From NCBI RefSeq assembly GCF_001640025.1, contig NC_031671.1, positions 62,001 to 126,000 on the forward strand: a stretch of 64,000 nt of DNA, in the 5' to 3' direction. Shown here piece after piece: positions 42,841-53,363 of this stretch (positions are counted from its first letter, which is position 1; the number at the start of each line of letters is the position of its first letter). Made by a program: the position numbers and the translations under genes. The notes beneath the pieces were generated by a model. It did no database searches. It was not told the origin of the DNA and saw only the letters and a list, made by a program, of their open reading frames with translations. This stretch comes from Sugiyamaella lignohabitans (taxonomy: Eukaryota > Ascomycota > Dipodascomycetes > Dipodascales > Trichomonascaceae).

Positions 42841-43596
42841 ATGTCGTTGCGGTTGGGTGAGATTAGTTTGGTCGAGAAAGCCAAGAGGGCCGCTGCTTAT
42901 AAGGCAGTGGACGAGCATTTTCCAGCTGATGCCAAGGTTGTTGGTATTGGCTCCGGATCAACCGTCATCTACGCTGTCGAGAGAATCGCTCAATTGGCCG
43001 AATTGAGAGGAATCGATCTGTCCAAGGTCACTTTTGTTCCTACTGGATTTCAAAGTAAACAATTGATTATTGGTGCTGGGCTCAATGTCGCTTCAATTGA
43101 TCAGTTCTCAGTGGGTGATCTGGATATCGTTATTGATGGAGCTGACGAGGTCGATGACTCACTCAACTGTATTAAGGGCGGTGGTGCCTGTCTTTTCCAA
43201 GAGAAACTTGTTGGTCAATGTGCTCGCAAATTTGTCATTGTTGCTGATTCGTCCAAAAAATCCCATAAATTAGGCAGTAAATGGATTCAGGGTGTTCCTA
43301 TTGAGGTCATCCCTATGGCCTATCCCAAAGTCGAGGCTGATCTGTTGAGACTCGGTGCTAAGCAAATCACTCTTCGTCAGGGTGGTAAGGCCAAGGCCGG
43401 TCCTGTTGTCACTGATAATGGAAACTTTATTCTCGACACTCATTTCGGTTCCATTGAGCCTTCGGAGGTCCGCAACCTGGACATTAAAATCAAGCTGCTT
43501 GTCGGTGTTGTAGAGACCGGTTTGTTTGACTACGGTGCAGTTGCTTACTTTGGCGAAACTGATGGTACTGCTTCTACTTTTACGAGACCTGAGTAA
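42841..43596 (+). CDS. RKI1: Ribose-5-phosphate isomerase A type
   Basis: This 251-aa enzyme interconverts ribose-5-phosphate and ribulose-5-phosphate in the pentose phosphate pathway. Motifs are [18 protein letters not shown] (phosphate binding), [24 protein letters not shown] (catalytic Asp region), [14 protein letters not shown] and ITDN-like [11 protein letters not shown]. The ATG at 42841 gives the family length. The frame stays open for 86 further codons upstream to a possible ATG at 42583 in G/C-rich DNA with Arg/Gly/Ala-rich translation. I treat this as leader, although a targeting extension cannot be excluded. TTTATTAG ends just before the ATG and could be a splice acceptor. This is one of four genes here without a GC repeat at the 3' end. 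Confidence 0.95.
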   Translation: MSLRLGEISLVEKAKRAAAYKAVDEHFPADAKVVGIGSGSTVIYAVERIAQLAELRGIDLSKVTFVPTGFQSKQLIIGAGLNVASIDQFSVGDLDIVIDGADEVDDSLNCIKGGGACLFQEKLVGQCARKFVIVADSSKKSHKLGSKWIQGVPIEVIPMAYPKVEADLLRLGAKQITLRQGGKAKAGPVVTDNGNFILDTHFGSIEPSEVRNLDIKIKLLVGVVETGLFDYGAVAYFGETDGTASTFTRPE

Positions 43597-45327
43597 TAAA
43601 ATTAAAATTTAATTGTTGCTAATTTACTGAAAATGCCAGTTGGGATTGGGTCAGGGACCAATTGCCTCTGGAGCGAACATCATTTCTGAAGTTCATCTGT
43701 GGAGTTGGTGGTGAGCCTATTCTCTTCATCCCTTTACAACAGTAACTGCGTCGAGGCTATGTCAGCGTTTAGAATGTAAAGACTAAAAGAATATTCTTAC
43801 CAAATTTGACAAGCCGAAGCCTTTGTAGCTACCAGGAGAGTCTTTTTCACAAACCAATAACGGCTTCGCTTTTTCAGATGATTAAAGAACCAACATCCCA
43901 TGAAATAATGTAAGACTGAGGATAAGACATGTGTGAAAATTCTGAAGTGATAGTATTTGGACTCTATGATGAAGCAGCAGATTTGGTATTTCAGAGCAAT
44001 ATATGTATTTCAAATGTACCTAACTGTTCTTGAGCGGTATAAGATGTGTGATTTCTTTTTATTTGCAGGTAATTGTATTCACGAGAAATTTCTGTTCAAG
44101 GAATACACCTGGATTCGACTCCACTTTGTTTCTTGATACCACTGGACCCTGTGTTGATTTTATTCTTACGTTGAACCGGTCTATCTCTCGTCTTGATGTT
44201 AATCGTCTCATGATTCTGCACAACTACAATCAGCCATTTGCAATTTTCTTTCTGTTATGTTAGAAATACTAAACGCTGAGGTATAATTAAAAGCTCAGCA
44301 GTAACATCATTCAAGGTTTAAAGAATACAAAGATCTGAATAAAGTAGTTGGTAAAAAACTTACTCTAACATAATATTGTCGGCCTAAGAGCTTTTCAATA
44401 GATGGAAGATGGGCAAAACCACCAAAGTGCTAAAATAATGTCTACTTAGAAGTAATTAATTTATGTAAAAGTTTTCAGAGAGCAAGTAGCTTGGAGGAGC
44501 ACAAGCCTACTCAAAAATCGCACTTCTTTATCTAATAACGCAATGTGGTTCCAAAAAGCTATACTAATCTAGAGGTGCATATCTTGTGATCTATACCATT
44601 GTGGGGTTCAATTGAATCAGATTCCTGGTTGAGAACTCATCTCAGCAAAGAATCGACTAGCACCGTGGTGGATCTGGTTATATGGTCATAGCCTGGTAGT
44701 CTAAATGAATGCTTCTTGGCTTTTCAGAAATGAGACAGAAAAATAATTGACGAGCCAGAAATAGTCGAATCCTTAATTCCAATGATCTGCTACTTGCCAG
44801 ATGTACGGTTGATGGGACAACTACGATAAAGTATACGTCGTAATTATTAAACTTAGTCGTATCCAATGCCATAGCAGCCATTGTGATACGTACCATGGTT
44901 TGTTATCATGAGTTATGATAGATAGAAACATTTTAGAGTTTACTATAGGTTTTCTTCAGTTATCTATACTCTGCTCCCCTTCGTTATCTTTTACTTGCTT
45001 TTATTTAACCAGATTCTTTTATCTTTCTGCTTATCTCCCATCTTTCAGGCTCCTGCACGTTCAGGCATTTATCTAAGCTGTAGATTGTAGATGAGATATC
45101 GTGGAATTATTGAATAATGCCACAACCATAAACCCAACTTCGTGATCCAGAAACTTATGGATAAACCATGATACAGCCCAGCATTAAAGTACGCTGGGAC
45201 AGAAGACAGGGAGAAGCGACTTCGAATATTATTTAAGCCAGAGCTTTGACACCAGTCAATCCTCATCTATACATCTTAGTTTTAATCTCTCCACTGCCTC
45301 TTGAACGCCTATTCCAATTCTGCTACA
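43597..45327 (-). other. Interval with a possible multi-intron minus-strand gene or its remnant
   Basis: No long ORF exists, but the minus strand has several exon-like pieces with proper borders. Positions 44429 to 44364 are flanked by TTTTAG and GTAAGT and read HFGGFAHLPSIEKLLGRQYY. Positions 44251 to 44170 follow TCTAACATAACAG, end at GTAAGA and read on in phase (KENCKWLIVVVQNHETINIK). A third, ending at 43801 before GTAAGA, reads KPLLVCEKDSPGSYKGFGLS. A start such as the ATG at 44881 (MAAMALDTTKFNNYD) is possible. I could not join all pieces into one frame, and I do not recognise the protein. It may be a real spliced gene, a decayed gene, or chance. Confidence 0.3.
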
Positions 45328-45999
45328 ATGGTCTATAAACCTCTTCTCGCCGCGGCTGTTGCTCTGGCTTCGACTTCTATGAGCGCTGCCGCCCCTATGT
45401 CTAGTCGTCACTCGACTAATTTGACTTCTGGCTCTACAGAAGAGTACGGTACTCAGGTTGTTTTTCAACACAAGCGAGACGAGTACGATGATGATGAAGA
45501 GGACTTGATTACTGTCGAAGAGGAAGCTTCATTCTATGAAGAAGATGGCACCGACCGAGAGCCTCAAGAAACCTTTGCAGGGGATGACGACTTCATGGGT
45601 AGTCAAGATTACCGTGGTTTGGACGGAATGTATTCTGAGAACCAGCAAATGACTCTTGCCGATTCCAGAGAGAGACAAGGCTACTCAGGAATCCACGGTT
45701 CTAGCCGATCATCGACCCGCCGAGGTTCGTCTCGTCACGTCGACGGAAGACTCAGGTCGACCGACCGTTACGGATACCGGTCCCGTCGCCGTCCTCAACA
45801 AGGCTACGATGACGACTCTGACTCTGACGAGGAAGAGGACGAGGACTGCACCTCCGAAGAGGACTACCAGCGCCCTCCTCCTCCTAACCACCGAAGCTAC
45901 CGCCACTCGGACTACGACTACGATGACTACGACCTCTCCAAGCGCTCTCTCCGAGACAGCGTGACAAGTCGTGTCGCTGCCCTCAAAAAGGACAACTAG
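45328..45999 (+). CDS. Small secreted acidic/charged protein with Kex2-like sites
   Basis: The protein is 223 aa from the ATG at 45328 (the frame before it starts with TTG). There is a clear signal peptide (YKPLLAAAVALASTSMSAAA, cleavage near APM). Dibasic Kex2-type sites follow at QHKRDE (~residue 45) and LSKRSL (~residue 207). Between them the chain alternates acidic runs (DEYDDDEED, DDDSDSDEEEDED) and basic S/R-rich stretches (SSRSSTRRGSSR, GYRSRRRPQQ). No family is recognised. Wall-associated or processed secreted peptides have such layouts, but that is inference. It converges with APM1. Confidence 0.7.
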   Translation: MVYKPLLAAAVALASTSMSAAAPMSSRHSTNLTSGSTEEYGTQVVFQHKRDEYDDDEEDLITVEEEASFYEEDGTDREPQETFAGDDDFMGSQDYRGLDGMYSENQQMTLADSRERQGYSGIHGSSRSSTRRGSSRHVDGRLRSTDRYGYRSRRRPQQGYDDDSDSDEEEDEDCTSEEDYQRPPPPNHRSYRHSDYDYDDYDLSKRSLRDSVTSRVAALKKDN

Positions 46000-46090
46000 A
46001 CCACCCCGCTATCTAACTACCTCGTTCTTTCCTGTTGCTTCTCTCTCTTGTACCGGATATCTAATTGAACATATTAATTTTACTGTGCAC

Positions 46091-46230
46091 TGCCTCCGGC
46101 GGCTGGGGCTCCGCCCCAGACCCTGGTTGCTCCTGCTTCGCAGGAGTTGGCTGGAATCGTAGACGGAACGACTCGAGCGCAGCGAGAGGAGCAACCAGGG
46201 TCTGGGGCGGAGCCCCAGCCGCCGGAGGCA
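46091..46230. repeat. GC-rich inverted repeat between convergent genes (140 bp)
   Basis: It starts 91 bp after the secreted-protein stop and ends 29 bp before the APM1 stop. Arm A has the GCAGGAG hairpin and arm B a CTCGAGCGCAGCGAG variant. Confidence 0.9.
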
Positions 46231-46259
46231 GGAGGGGAATGAATACAAAATACACTGTA

Positions 46260-47582
46260 TTAGGACATACGGATGGTGTAGTCGTTGCCAGATTTCGTGA
46301 TGTAGCGGACCCAGGGATACGACTGATATTGGAGCTTGGGCTCGATGATTTTAAGGTAGCGCACCTGGATGCCCGAGGTGGTGAAGTACGGGATGGTGAA
46401 GTTGACTGTGATGGGGGGCTTGATTTTGGCGTTGGCGTAGTCCGAGTCTTTGACGGAGGGCAATCCGAGCTCGGCCCGCATGTTGAACTCGCGGCCACCG
46501 CCGAACTGCTTGATTCGCCAGATGATGGCCGACTTTTCGGGGTGCCATTTCACGTTTCCGGCAGTTGTTTTGAATTTAGGCGAGTCTGCATCGTCTGGAA
46601 CGGGGATTGTAATTTCTACGTTATTGGCATTCGATCGTTTCTTGAACTGTGCTCGTGCCTTGACAATGATCTCGATTCGTGACGAAGAGAAGTTAGTCAC
46701 TCGGCAGTCGACGAGAATCAGTGGCTTGACATTAGTATTCAGACGGTACGACATGAGCTCGAATTCTCCATCAGGAGGAATAAATGAAATAGTTCGGTCA
46801 TTTTCAAATCGTGACAGACGCACACACTGGTGGAACTTGACGTCCTCCATTTCAATGACTTTTCCTGACGAACCTCCTCCAGAAGACGATCCAATGCTTT
46901 GTCCAGTAGTATTGGATTGATGATTGAATATTACTTTATCATTGAGGCCTAGCCGCAGTTCTGGCATGCCTGATAAGAAACATTTCATTTGCACAGAACC
47001 TAGGATTTCCGATCTGAGCACCTGGCCAGAAGCAGAAATCAACAAGTTGACACTCTCAACAACATCCAAAAACGCCTCGTTCTTTCTATAAGTAATACCC
47101 TCGCTTCTCCACGAGACAGCGTTGGTGACTGCTACAGGCGGTCTTGCTTGAACGTCCAGAGCATGCGATTCTTGAGTAATGTACTCCTGTAATATTTTTG
47201 TATCGGTGGTTTGAGGATATCCAAAATCCATCATCTCGTCTAAAAGTTCGTAAATGACTACAAAATTGTCGCGAATGGACTCTTCTTCCAGTTCCTTAAA
47301 ATACTCCGTCAATACCTCGACGATTTTATGCAAGAAGAGTAGAATTTGAGCAGCATTTGAGTTGCGTTTAGTTAATGCCAGCAGGTACAAATTGTTGTGT
47401 TGAATATACAGGTAATTGACACCTTCATGGGATATAGTTGGAGGTACAATTGACGTCTCCTCCTCTGCTTCCATTAGAAGAATGGGGAACTTGTCCACGG
47501 CACTCATAGGAATATCTCCACGATAATTCCTTGATAGTAGGTGTTTCCCCTTTAAATCTAAAAAGAATATAGCAGACGCCAT
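46260..47582 (-). CDS. APM1: AP-1 clathrin adaptor medium (mu1) subunit
   Basis: The 440-aa protein has an N-terminal longin-like domain (SAIFFLDLKGKHLLSRNYRG to about residue 140) and a C-terminal mu-homology domain. The latter starts at AVSWRSEGITYRKNEAFLDV and includes FIPPDGEFELMSYR and the terminal WVRYITKSGNDYTIRMS. These are diagnostic of mu1 subunits. AP-1 sorts cargo with YxxPhi signals between trans-Golgi and endosomes. Length and both ends match the family. The ATG at 47582 is followed directly by the conserved MASAIFFLD. Confidence 0.97.
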   Translation of the reverse strand: MASAIFFLDLKGKHLLSRNYRGDIPMSAVDKFPILLMEAEEETSIVPPTISHEGVNYLYIQHNNLYLLALTKRNSNAAQILLFLHKIVEVLTEYFKELEEESIRDNFVVIYELLDEMMDFGYPQTTDTKILQEYITQESHALDVQARPPVAVTNAVSWRSEGITYRKNEAFLDVVESVNLLISASGQVLRSEILGSVQMKCFLSGMPELRLGLNDKVIFNHQSNTTGQSIGSSSGGGSSGKVIEMEDVKFHQCVRLSRFENDRTISFIPPDGEFELMSYRLNTNVKPLILVDCRVTNFSSSRIEIIVKARAQFKKRSNANNVEITIPVPDDADSPKFKTTAGNVKWHPEKSAIIWRIKQFGGGREFNMRAELGLPSVKDSDYANAKIKPPITVNFTIPYFTTSGIQVRYLKIIEPKLQYQSYPWVRYITKSGNDYTIRMS

Positions 47583-48451
47583 TGTGAAGGATTCAGCTCA
47601 CTATGGGTTTGTGTTTTATGTTCCAATGCTGTTCTTTCTGTGCACGACCGTCTCCTGCCTCAATCGTGTAAGACCACGACTTGAGGTATAAGCGTAAAAT
47701 GTCCTAGTGCTATGAAGTCAGATCGATTCGAACACTTCAATCGAACACTTCAATTCCGGTAGGCCCACTGCAATTGAACAATGAAGAACAACCACAAATA
47801 ATATTTTTAGAATCTTCCTGTTCTGTCTTATACAAACCGTCCTATCAAACGTCCTATAGAGTATTCTCCAATTATCAAGAATCCTCTCTATTATTATCGT
47901 GTTCTTATTGAATCACTTTTCAAGCTCTGATCCAATATAACTCGTCTGTAAAGATCCAGCTGCCTTTTTTCTATCAAATGGTCCAGTGAATAGTTGCTGC
48001 CCTTATGACGAGATACTTCAGCATAAACACACGATACCTATTACACAGTAATCAAAACACTGCGTGTTTCCTGCTTCGCACGGCTTTCCGCCTTACTTGG
48101 TGGGCACGGCTTAAAGTTCAGGGCTCAAGGCTCAGGGCACAACGTCACATGATCTATATCACTAGTGGGGCATACCCACTACGAAATAGTGGGTCAGAAA
48201 CTGAATCAAATCTATTTTAAATAATCCACTTTTTTTAGTTATACATTCATTGTTTTGGGTTTTACGACTCTATCTTGAAATAAATAATAAACCATGTTAA
48301 TTAACTGGAAATCTGGTATCACAGTTACCATTACCGTGCATTGACTTGAAACTCAAATAAAATGCAATGATCACCCCTTGCATATTTCAGTAGATATGTC
48401 CACCGAATCTGCTGGAGATCAATAGGTCTGGTTGGTGAAGAGATATGGGTA
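47583..48451. other. Divergent promoter of APM1 and the coiled-coil gene
   Basis: No gene is visible. The interval is A/T-rich with short repeats such as TCGAACACTTCAAT (twice near 47730-47755). Confidence 0.5.
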
Positions 48452-49093
48452 ATGGACAGTCACAACCACGAAGTCTTTGACTTACTCAATCAATTGCGTG
48501 CGACGCAGGAACGTGCCACGAACAGCTCTGTTCCGGAAGTTGTCGTGGCCACTGGTCTTGAGCAGGATTCCTCTTCTCAAAATGTAGTATCTCCACCTCC
48601 TCCAGCTCCAGTAGCTCCTCGAAAACCTGTAAATACTATAGATCCAGCCGAGATCTCGACATATTCTGCCGCTGTGAAGTATGTTGCTCGTTATATAAGC
48701 CACGACGAGCAGGTACTGTCACGGATCCGACTGTTAATTGAGGATCAAACCCGACACGAGAAGGAGTGGTTTGATGCCCGGCAAGCTATCATTCGTCGCC
48801 AGAAAGACCGGAAACTCGGTCAGGACAAACTGGACGACCTCCTCAAAATGGTCAGCGGCAGTACTACCTCTACCTCTCTACCTCCTACAACGTCAGACAC
48901 CGTAATACAGGACAAGAAGGAGCTCGAAACCCACGAATACAAAATCTATAAATCAGCACTCAAGCTCGTCGAAAACCATACCGAGCAGCTCCGCGAGCTG
49001 CGAATCCCTCTCTTCTGCTCAAACTCTCCCGCTTCATCACAAGAGGACAAACGCAAACTCCTGGACTTTCTAAAAGACATTGCTTCTGACTAA
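48452..49093 (+). CDS. Coiled-coil protein resembling fungal DUF2458 family
   Basis: The 213-aa protein has an S/P-rich linker (residues ~30-65, PPPPAPVAPRKP), then helices starting ISTYSAAVKYVARYISHDEQ. A central segment has LLIEDQTRHEKEWFDARQAI and RRQKDRKLGQDKLDDLLK. The pattern of Q..HE..W...R followed by a basic helix is what I recall for DUF2458, a fungal family without a clear role. A second helical block (HEYKIYKSALKLVENHTEQL) ends the protein. The assignment is tentative and no function is given. The repeat at 49104 begins only 10 bp after the stop. Confidence 0.7.
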   Translation: MDSHNHEVFDLLNQLRATQERATNSSVPEVVVATGLEQDSSSQNVVSPPPPAPVAPRKPVNTIDPAEISTYSAAVKYVARYISHDEQVLSRIRLLIEDQTRHEKEWFDARQAIIRRQKDRKLGQDKLDDLLKMVSGSTTSTSLPPTTSDTVIQDKKELETHEYKIYKSALKLVENHTEQLRELRIPLFCSNSPASSQEDKRKLLDFLKDIASD

Positions 49094-49103
49094 ACTACCA
49101 CGC

Positions 49104-49318
49104 TGCCTCCGGCGGCTGGGGCTCCGCCCCAGACCCTGGTTGCTCCTCTCGCTTCGCTCGAGTCGGGCTGGGGGGCCCACGTTTACTTTTGGATTGTAAC
49201 GGCCCTCGTCGCTCCGCGAAGCGGAGCACAATGGGGTCTGGGGCAACGCCCCAGCCGCCGGAGGCTGACCAGGGGTCCAGGAGTTGGGTCTGGGGCCATG
49301 CCCCAGCCGCCGGAGGCA
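49104..49318. repeat. Compound GC-rich repeat (one arm A, two arms B)
   Basis: Arm A is 49104-49165. The first arm B (about 49211-49265) has a unique perfect inner hairpin, GCTCCGC-GAA-GCGGAGC, and loop GGGGCAACGCCCC. A second partial arm B (about 49285-49318) has GGGGCCATGCCCC. The loops differ but the stems are intact. Confidence 0.88.
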
Positions 49319-49417
49319 GAGGGGGAAAGAAGCCTAATTGCTGTTCATTCATTATATATATATCTATCATTAAATCATTCGTTCGTGTTCACATAACCGT
49401 CATCATACCAGGGTCGT

Positions 49418-51187
49418 TTAGGAGGAGTAGAGCTTGCGGTCCAGCTCGCGGAGGACGTTAGCAACAGAGTTGACCTCGACTTGCATGCCACGGGTGTTGA
49501 GTTTGCCGACAAGTGCGCCAAAGTCGGCGCTTCGGAAATCCTTATGTCGTGACAGGGTCCTGTAGGCAGCAGACGCCGAGATGAACGAGCTAGAACCGGC
49601 TCGTGTTTTCTCAGTAGGAGTCGAGGGAGTGGTCACTGCTTTCTTTTTCTCACTATCGCCCTTTTCAGGTCGTGATGCCAAGGTCGTACAGAAGAGTGTC
49701 GACATAGGATCTGTTTGACATTGCATACAAGTACCGGGATTTCCTGTACATTCGTAACTGGGAGCAGTGATAGAGCTAACACTGGCGGCTGGTAGAGCCA
49801 CTTGTGGAGAAGGTGGTTGCTGTGATGGAGGCACCTCTCGCGAAGGACCGGGGTGCAGAGCAGGTAGTTTGTTGGTGTTTTGGTATGAAGATGACCACAT
49901 GTTGTTGAGAACAATTGGTGGTAATGTATTGTCTTCCTCAATGTCGTTGATAAAATGGCCACCATCTCCAGCAGCTTGTGCTTCAGCCTCGGCTTCGGCA
50001 CACATACAGGGGTTACCATCAGAACAGAATCCACATCTGTCAGCAGGTGGCTTTAATACGGTTCTTGTCGACGAGGTGCGATGTTTAGGCACAGGAACAG
50101 GAGAAGGAACGAGAAGTGGTGGTGCCTGTTTCTTGGCAGGACGTGAAAACATTTCTGTGAAATCAATTTCATACGGCTCGTCATCGTTGGACTCAGGTTG
50201 GTTTCTCTTTAAAGACACAGCTGGTGCGGTAACGGATGAAGCAACAAGTGTAGCGGCTGCATTGGATTGATCATTGGTTTTAAAAGCCGACGAAGTACCA
50301 GTGATTGAGCTAATAGACGAACGAGTAGTAGACATACTAACAGCAGAAACAGGTTGGTTTGAAGTACGTCTGGCTTTAATTCCAACTGATTCACAGATAC
50401 AGTCGTCCTTGATACAAACACCACAAGCGTCTGACGACGAGTTTGTTCGACTTTTGTCAGGAACAGGAAGTCGTTCTTCTAGTACCCGGTCGAGAATATC
50501 CATTGGCGATTCATGAGAAGACATAGGAGGAGAGGCCATTTGATACGATACATTCTGTTTGGCCAGTTGAGCTTGCATGTCTCGCACCGACCGCTTCAAA
50601 TTCTCGTTTTCCCGAGTGACAGCTTTAAGTTGAGCTTCAAGACGAGCCTCACGAGCATCCCGTTCTTTGGTTAGCTCATTTAATTTTTCTTCGAGTTCAC
50701 CAACCATTGCAGCACGTCGTTCACGGAATGCTCTTTGAGCAGCTCTATTCTGTGCTTTGCGCTTGTTCTGAGGAGTGTCCACAGAAGGTTTTCTGCCTGG
50801 CTTAGGACGTGGAGGAAGAACCCATACTTTTGAAGTAGAAATCTTAGAAACCGGAGCGGCACCAGTAGTATCAACAGGAGAAGATGCCGCTGTGGCTGTA
50901 GGTGAGGATACTGCCACTGGAGAGGCAGCAGAAACTGAAGTTCTACTTCTAGTTGATGAAGCTAAAGCTGAAGCTGTTGTCAAGACCGGCTTAACAGGAT
51001 TATTAGTTGGAATACTACTAACAGCATTTGAAGCAGCGGCACTTAAAACAGCCCTTGGCGAAGGGGCTACCAAAGGCTTTTTAGCAGCAATTCTTGGAAC
51101 ATTATTTTGAGGGACGGTTCCGGCAGCAACCGGTCGCTTGCTAGCAAGTGGTTGAGGTGGGGCAGGTGCCAGTGCTATTTTGACCAT
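49418..51187 (-). CDS. HAPX: HapX-type bZIP iron regulator
   Basis: The 589-aa protein joins a Hap4-like CCAAT-complex binding motif (KVWVLPPRPKPGRKP, residues 120-134) to a bZIP basic region (NKRKAQNRAAQRAFRERRAA, 141-160) and a leucine-zipper coiled coil to ~215. Downstream are cysteine-rich clusters: CGVCIKDDCIC (~250), CGFCSDGNPCMC (~380) and CTGNPGTCMQC (~475). This architecture defines HapX/Hap43. The protein binds the Hap2/3/5 complex, represses iron-consuming genes in iron starvation, and, through the Cys-rich regions, activates iron storage in excess. S. cerevisiae divides these functions between Hap4 and Yap5, so retention of the fused form indicates an early-branching yeast. The ATG at 51187 is clear. 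Confidence 0.92.
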   Translation of the reverse strand: MVKIALAPAPPQPLASKRPVAAGTVPQNNVPRIAAKKPLVAPSPRAVLSAAASNAVSSIPTNNPVKPVLTTASALASSTRSRTSVSAASPVAVSSPTATAASSPVDTTGAAPVSKISTSKVWVLPPRPKPGRKPSVDTPQNKRKAQNRAAQRAFRERRAAMVGELEEKLNELTKERDAREARLEAQLKAVTRENENLKRSVRDMQAQLAKQNVSYQMASPPMSSHESPMDILDRVLEERLPVPDKSRTNSSSDACGVCIKDDCICESVGIKARRTSNQPVSAVSMSTTRSSISSITGTSSAFKTNDQSNAAATLVASSVTAPAVSLKRNQPESNDDEPYEIDFTEMFSRPAKKQAPPLLVPSPVPVPKHRTSSTRTVLKPPADRCGFCSDGNPCMCAEAEAEAQAAGDGGHFINDIEEDNTLPPIVLNNMWSSSYQNTNKLPALHPGPSREVPPSQQPPSPQVALPAASVSSITAPSYECTGNPGTCMQCQTDPMSTLFCTTLASRPEKGDSEKKKAVTTPSTPTEKTRAGSSSFISASAAYRTLSRHKDFRSADFGALVGKLNTRGMQVEVNSVANVLRELDRKLYSS

Positions 51188-53363
51188 TGTATGTTTTTTT
51201 TGTTTGGTTCCGTGTTAATATGTTCAGAATCAGCTGATTGTTCAATGACTTCCGATATTTCACCAACAAAGATTTTACCAAAAAGCAATAGATATTCTTG
51301 TATCACCGGCCAAACAATTTACACCAGTTCACAAAACAAAAAACAAGAAACGAGATATTACTGTCAATCAAAACAGGTAAATAAACCCGTCAGGACAAAA
51401 TGTCTACAAAGGTCCTTATTATGTAATAATGTCCAGATAACGAACTTTTTTTTCACCTCCTCTCTGAAACGGCGCAAATTTTGTAAATTCAATCCAGAAA
51501 TAATCACTCCTTTATATATATAGAAAGCCCTCGTTGACTAACCTTCTTTCTTCCGTTCTTGTTAGTTGTAAAATCAACTATCCAATCGGCACTGGATATG
51601 ACTGGCTGAGCACAATATATGGCCCAAAACGGGAACTGATTACAGTAATCTGATTTGATGGATCTGATAAAATTTTAGCGCATAAGCGTGAATATTCAGG
51701 TCCACCTTCCGGGGCAAGGGTACCAAGAGAGATTTTTCCTAATTAGGAAGACTTGTTAATGTTATCAGATTTGCTGATCTCTATATGAGCGAGGGAAACG
51801 ACTAAATTGACGTAGATGTTCCGATTTATGTGCTTAATATGACGAAGGTAAACGGAGCCGACTTCGGCGTACTGTATTCAAACTGCAGAAACCCTGTTAC
51901 TGGTGATGAGCTGAGATGATTTTTGCGATGATCTATTTTTGCAAGCACATGTGTAATGTGGGTGTATATTTATATGAAGCTGGCAGTCACTCTGGAGATA
52001 TAATTTTCTCAAAACTGAGCTTTCATTAAAAGTTGTAGCTTAATAATGGCTTGAATCTTCTGTTTACTAATACCACGATGAGTCTGTATTACTCTAAAGT
52101 CTATGTTCTCATCTCGCAGTCCGATCATGTCAGCCTAATATCTATCCATTATCAGTAGGCGTTACCCCCAATGTTCGTTGGTCTCAGTAATTTCAGCTCA
52201 TCCTGTAAACCTTTTATTTATGTAGTAGTGTTAAAAAGGCGGTTTCAAAGATCTGGCGCTGCAACGTTACAGAGACGAATTACGAATAGCAGTTAATTTG
52301 AATCTCTATATTGGCTTGATGGAGCCCCATTTTTATCTTTCCATTTGCGACAATTGAAAAATACACAATTGTCATACAATACAAAATTCTGTGCACCAAC
52401 CAAGAATTAACTAGGCACTCGGCCTGTTGGTGAGCCAGAAGTACGGGTCAATCAGTAAATAACATCCTGCTACCTGATTCGCAGTAATCAACTGAACCCA
52501 AGCTGCATCAGTTAAATTAAATACTACATATATGCATGCAGGCTGACAGGTAACACCGTTATTATCCAGATCTAACAACTGTAGTTAAGTTTACCTGATT
52601 GTTAATAGTAAACAATCCACAAGTTTATTGGATAACTCCACTCACTCAACCACGGTAGATTTAAGATAAAACTTAAAACACATGCCTTATAACCCCCACG
52701 AAGTCTACTTTAGATCAGACGGGGCACTTGCCTCCGGCGTCTGGGGCGCTGCCCCAGACCCCGTGGCTCCTGCTGCGCAGGAGATTTCGCCAGGAGGCCC
52801 TCACGAAACGACTCGAGCGAAGCGAGAGGAGCAACCAGGGTCTGGGGCGGAGCCCCAGCCGCCGGAGGCAGCACCCGACCCCTTGGATGGAGATCATTGC
52901 GCCTCCACATCCATTTTTATGGTATAATTACTCGTAAAAAACTTATTGTCTTCTGGAACACAGTAAACAGATTTAAACTCTGTTCTAAAAGATCTTTTTA
53001 ATAAATAGAAACTTGTACTCTCGGACTCCGGTCATGAGATAATTTAGTCAGATGTGCTATTAATATAACAAACACATTTGAGTAAAAACAAATTCACAAA
53101 TGACTGAGTAATATTAAGAAAGTCAATATAGCGAGCTTTCAGTAAAATAGAACTGAATATATACCATAATTTCTTAAGGGCTCATTATTCAATCCAGCTA
53201 TCTCAAGTTGAACAAGAATATTCATCTCAGATCTCTTACCGACTTGCAAGAGATCCGGGGTTCAGCCTCACACGGCTTCCTGCATCTCCCCTAGCACACT
53301 TACCTGATCTAAAATTTCACCCCTGATTTAGGTCTACCAGTCAGGTCGAATCTAGCGGCCATA
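51188..53363. other. 2.2 kb divergent promoter of HAPX and PET127
   Basis: No gene is supported. The frame 51107-51523 lies in the HAPX leader on the opposite strand and lacks motifs. One full repeat is at 52729-52870. The length fits a regulated promoter, but I see no defined CCAAT- or GATA-site cluster that I can claim. Confidence 0.5.
52729..52870. repeat. GC-rich inverted repeat, full copy (142 bp)
   Basis: Arm A is diverged (GGCGTCTGGGGCGCTGCCCC) but keeps the stem pairing. Its inner hairpin is CTCCTGC-TGC-GCAGGAG. Arm B is standard. Confidence 0.9.
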
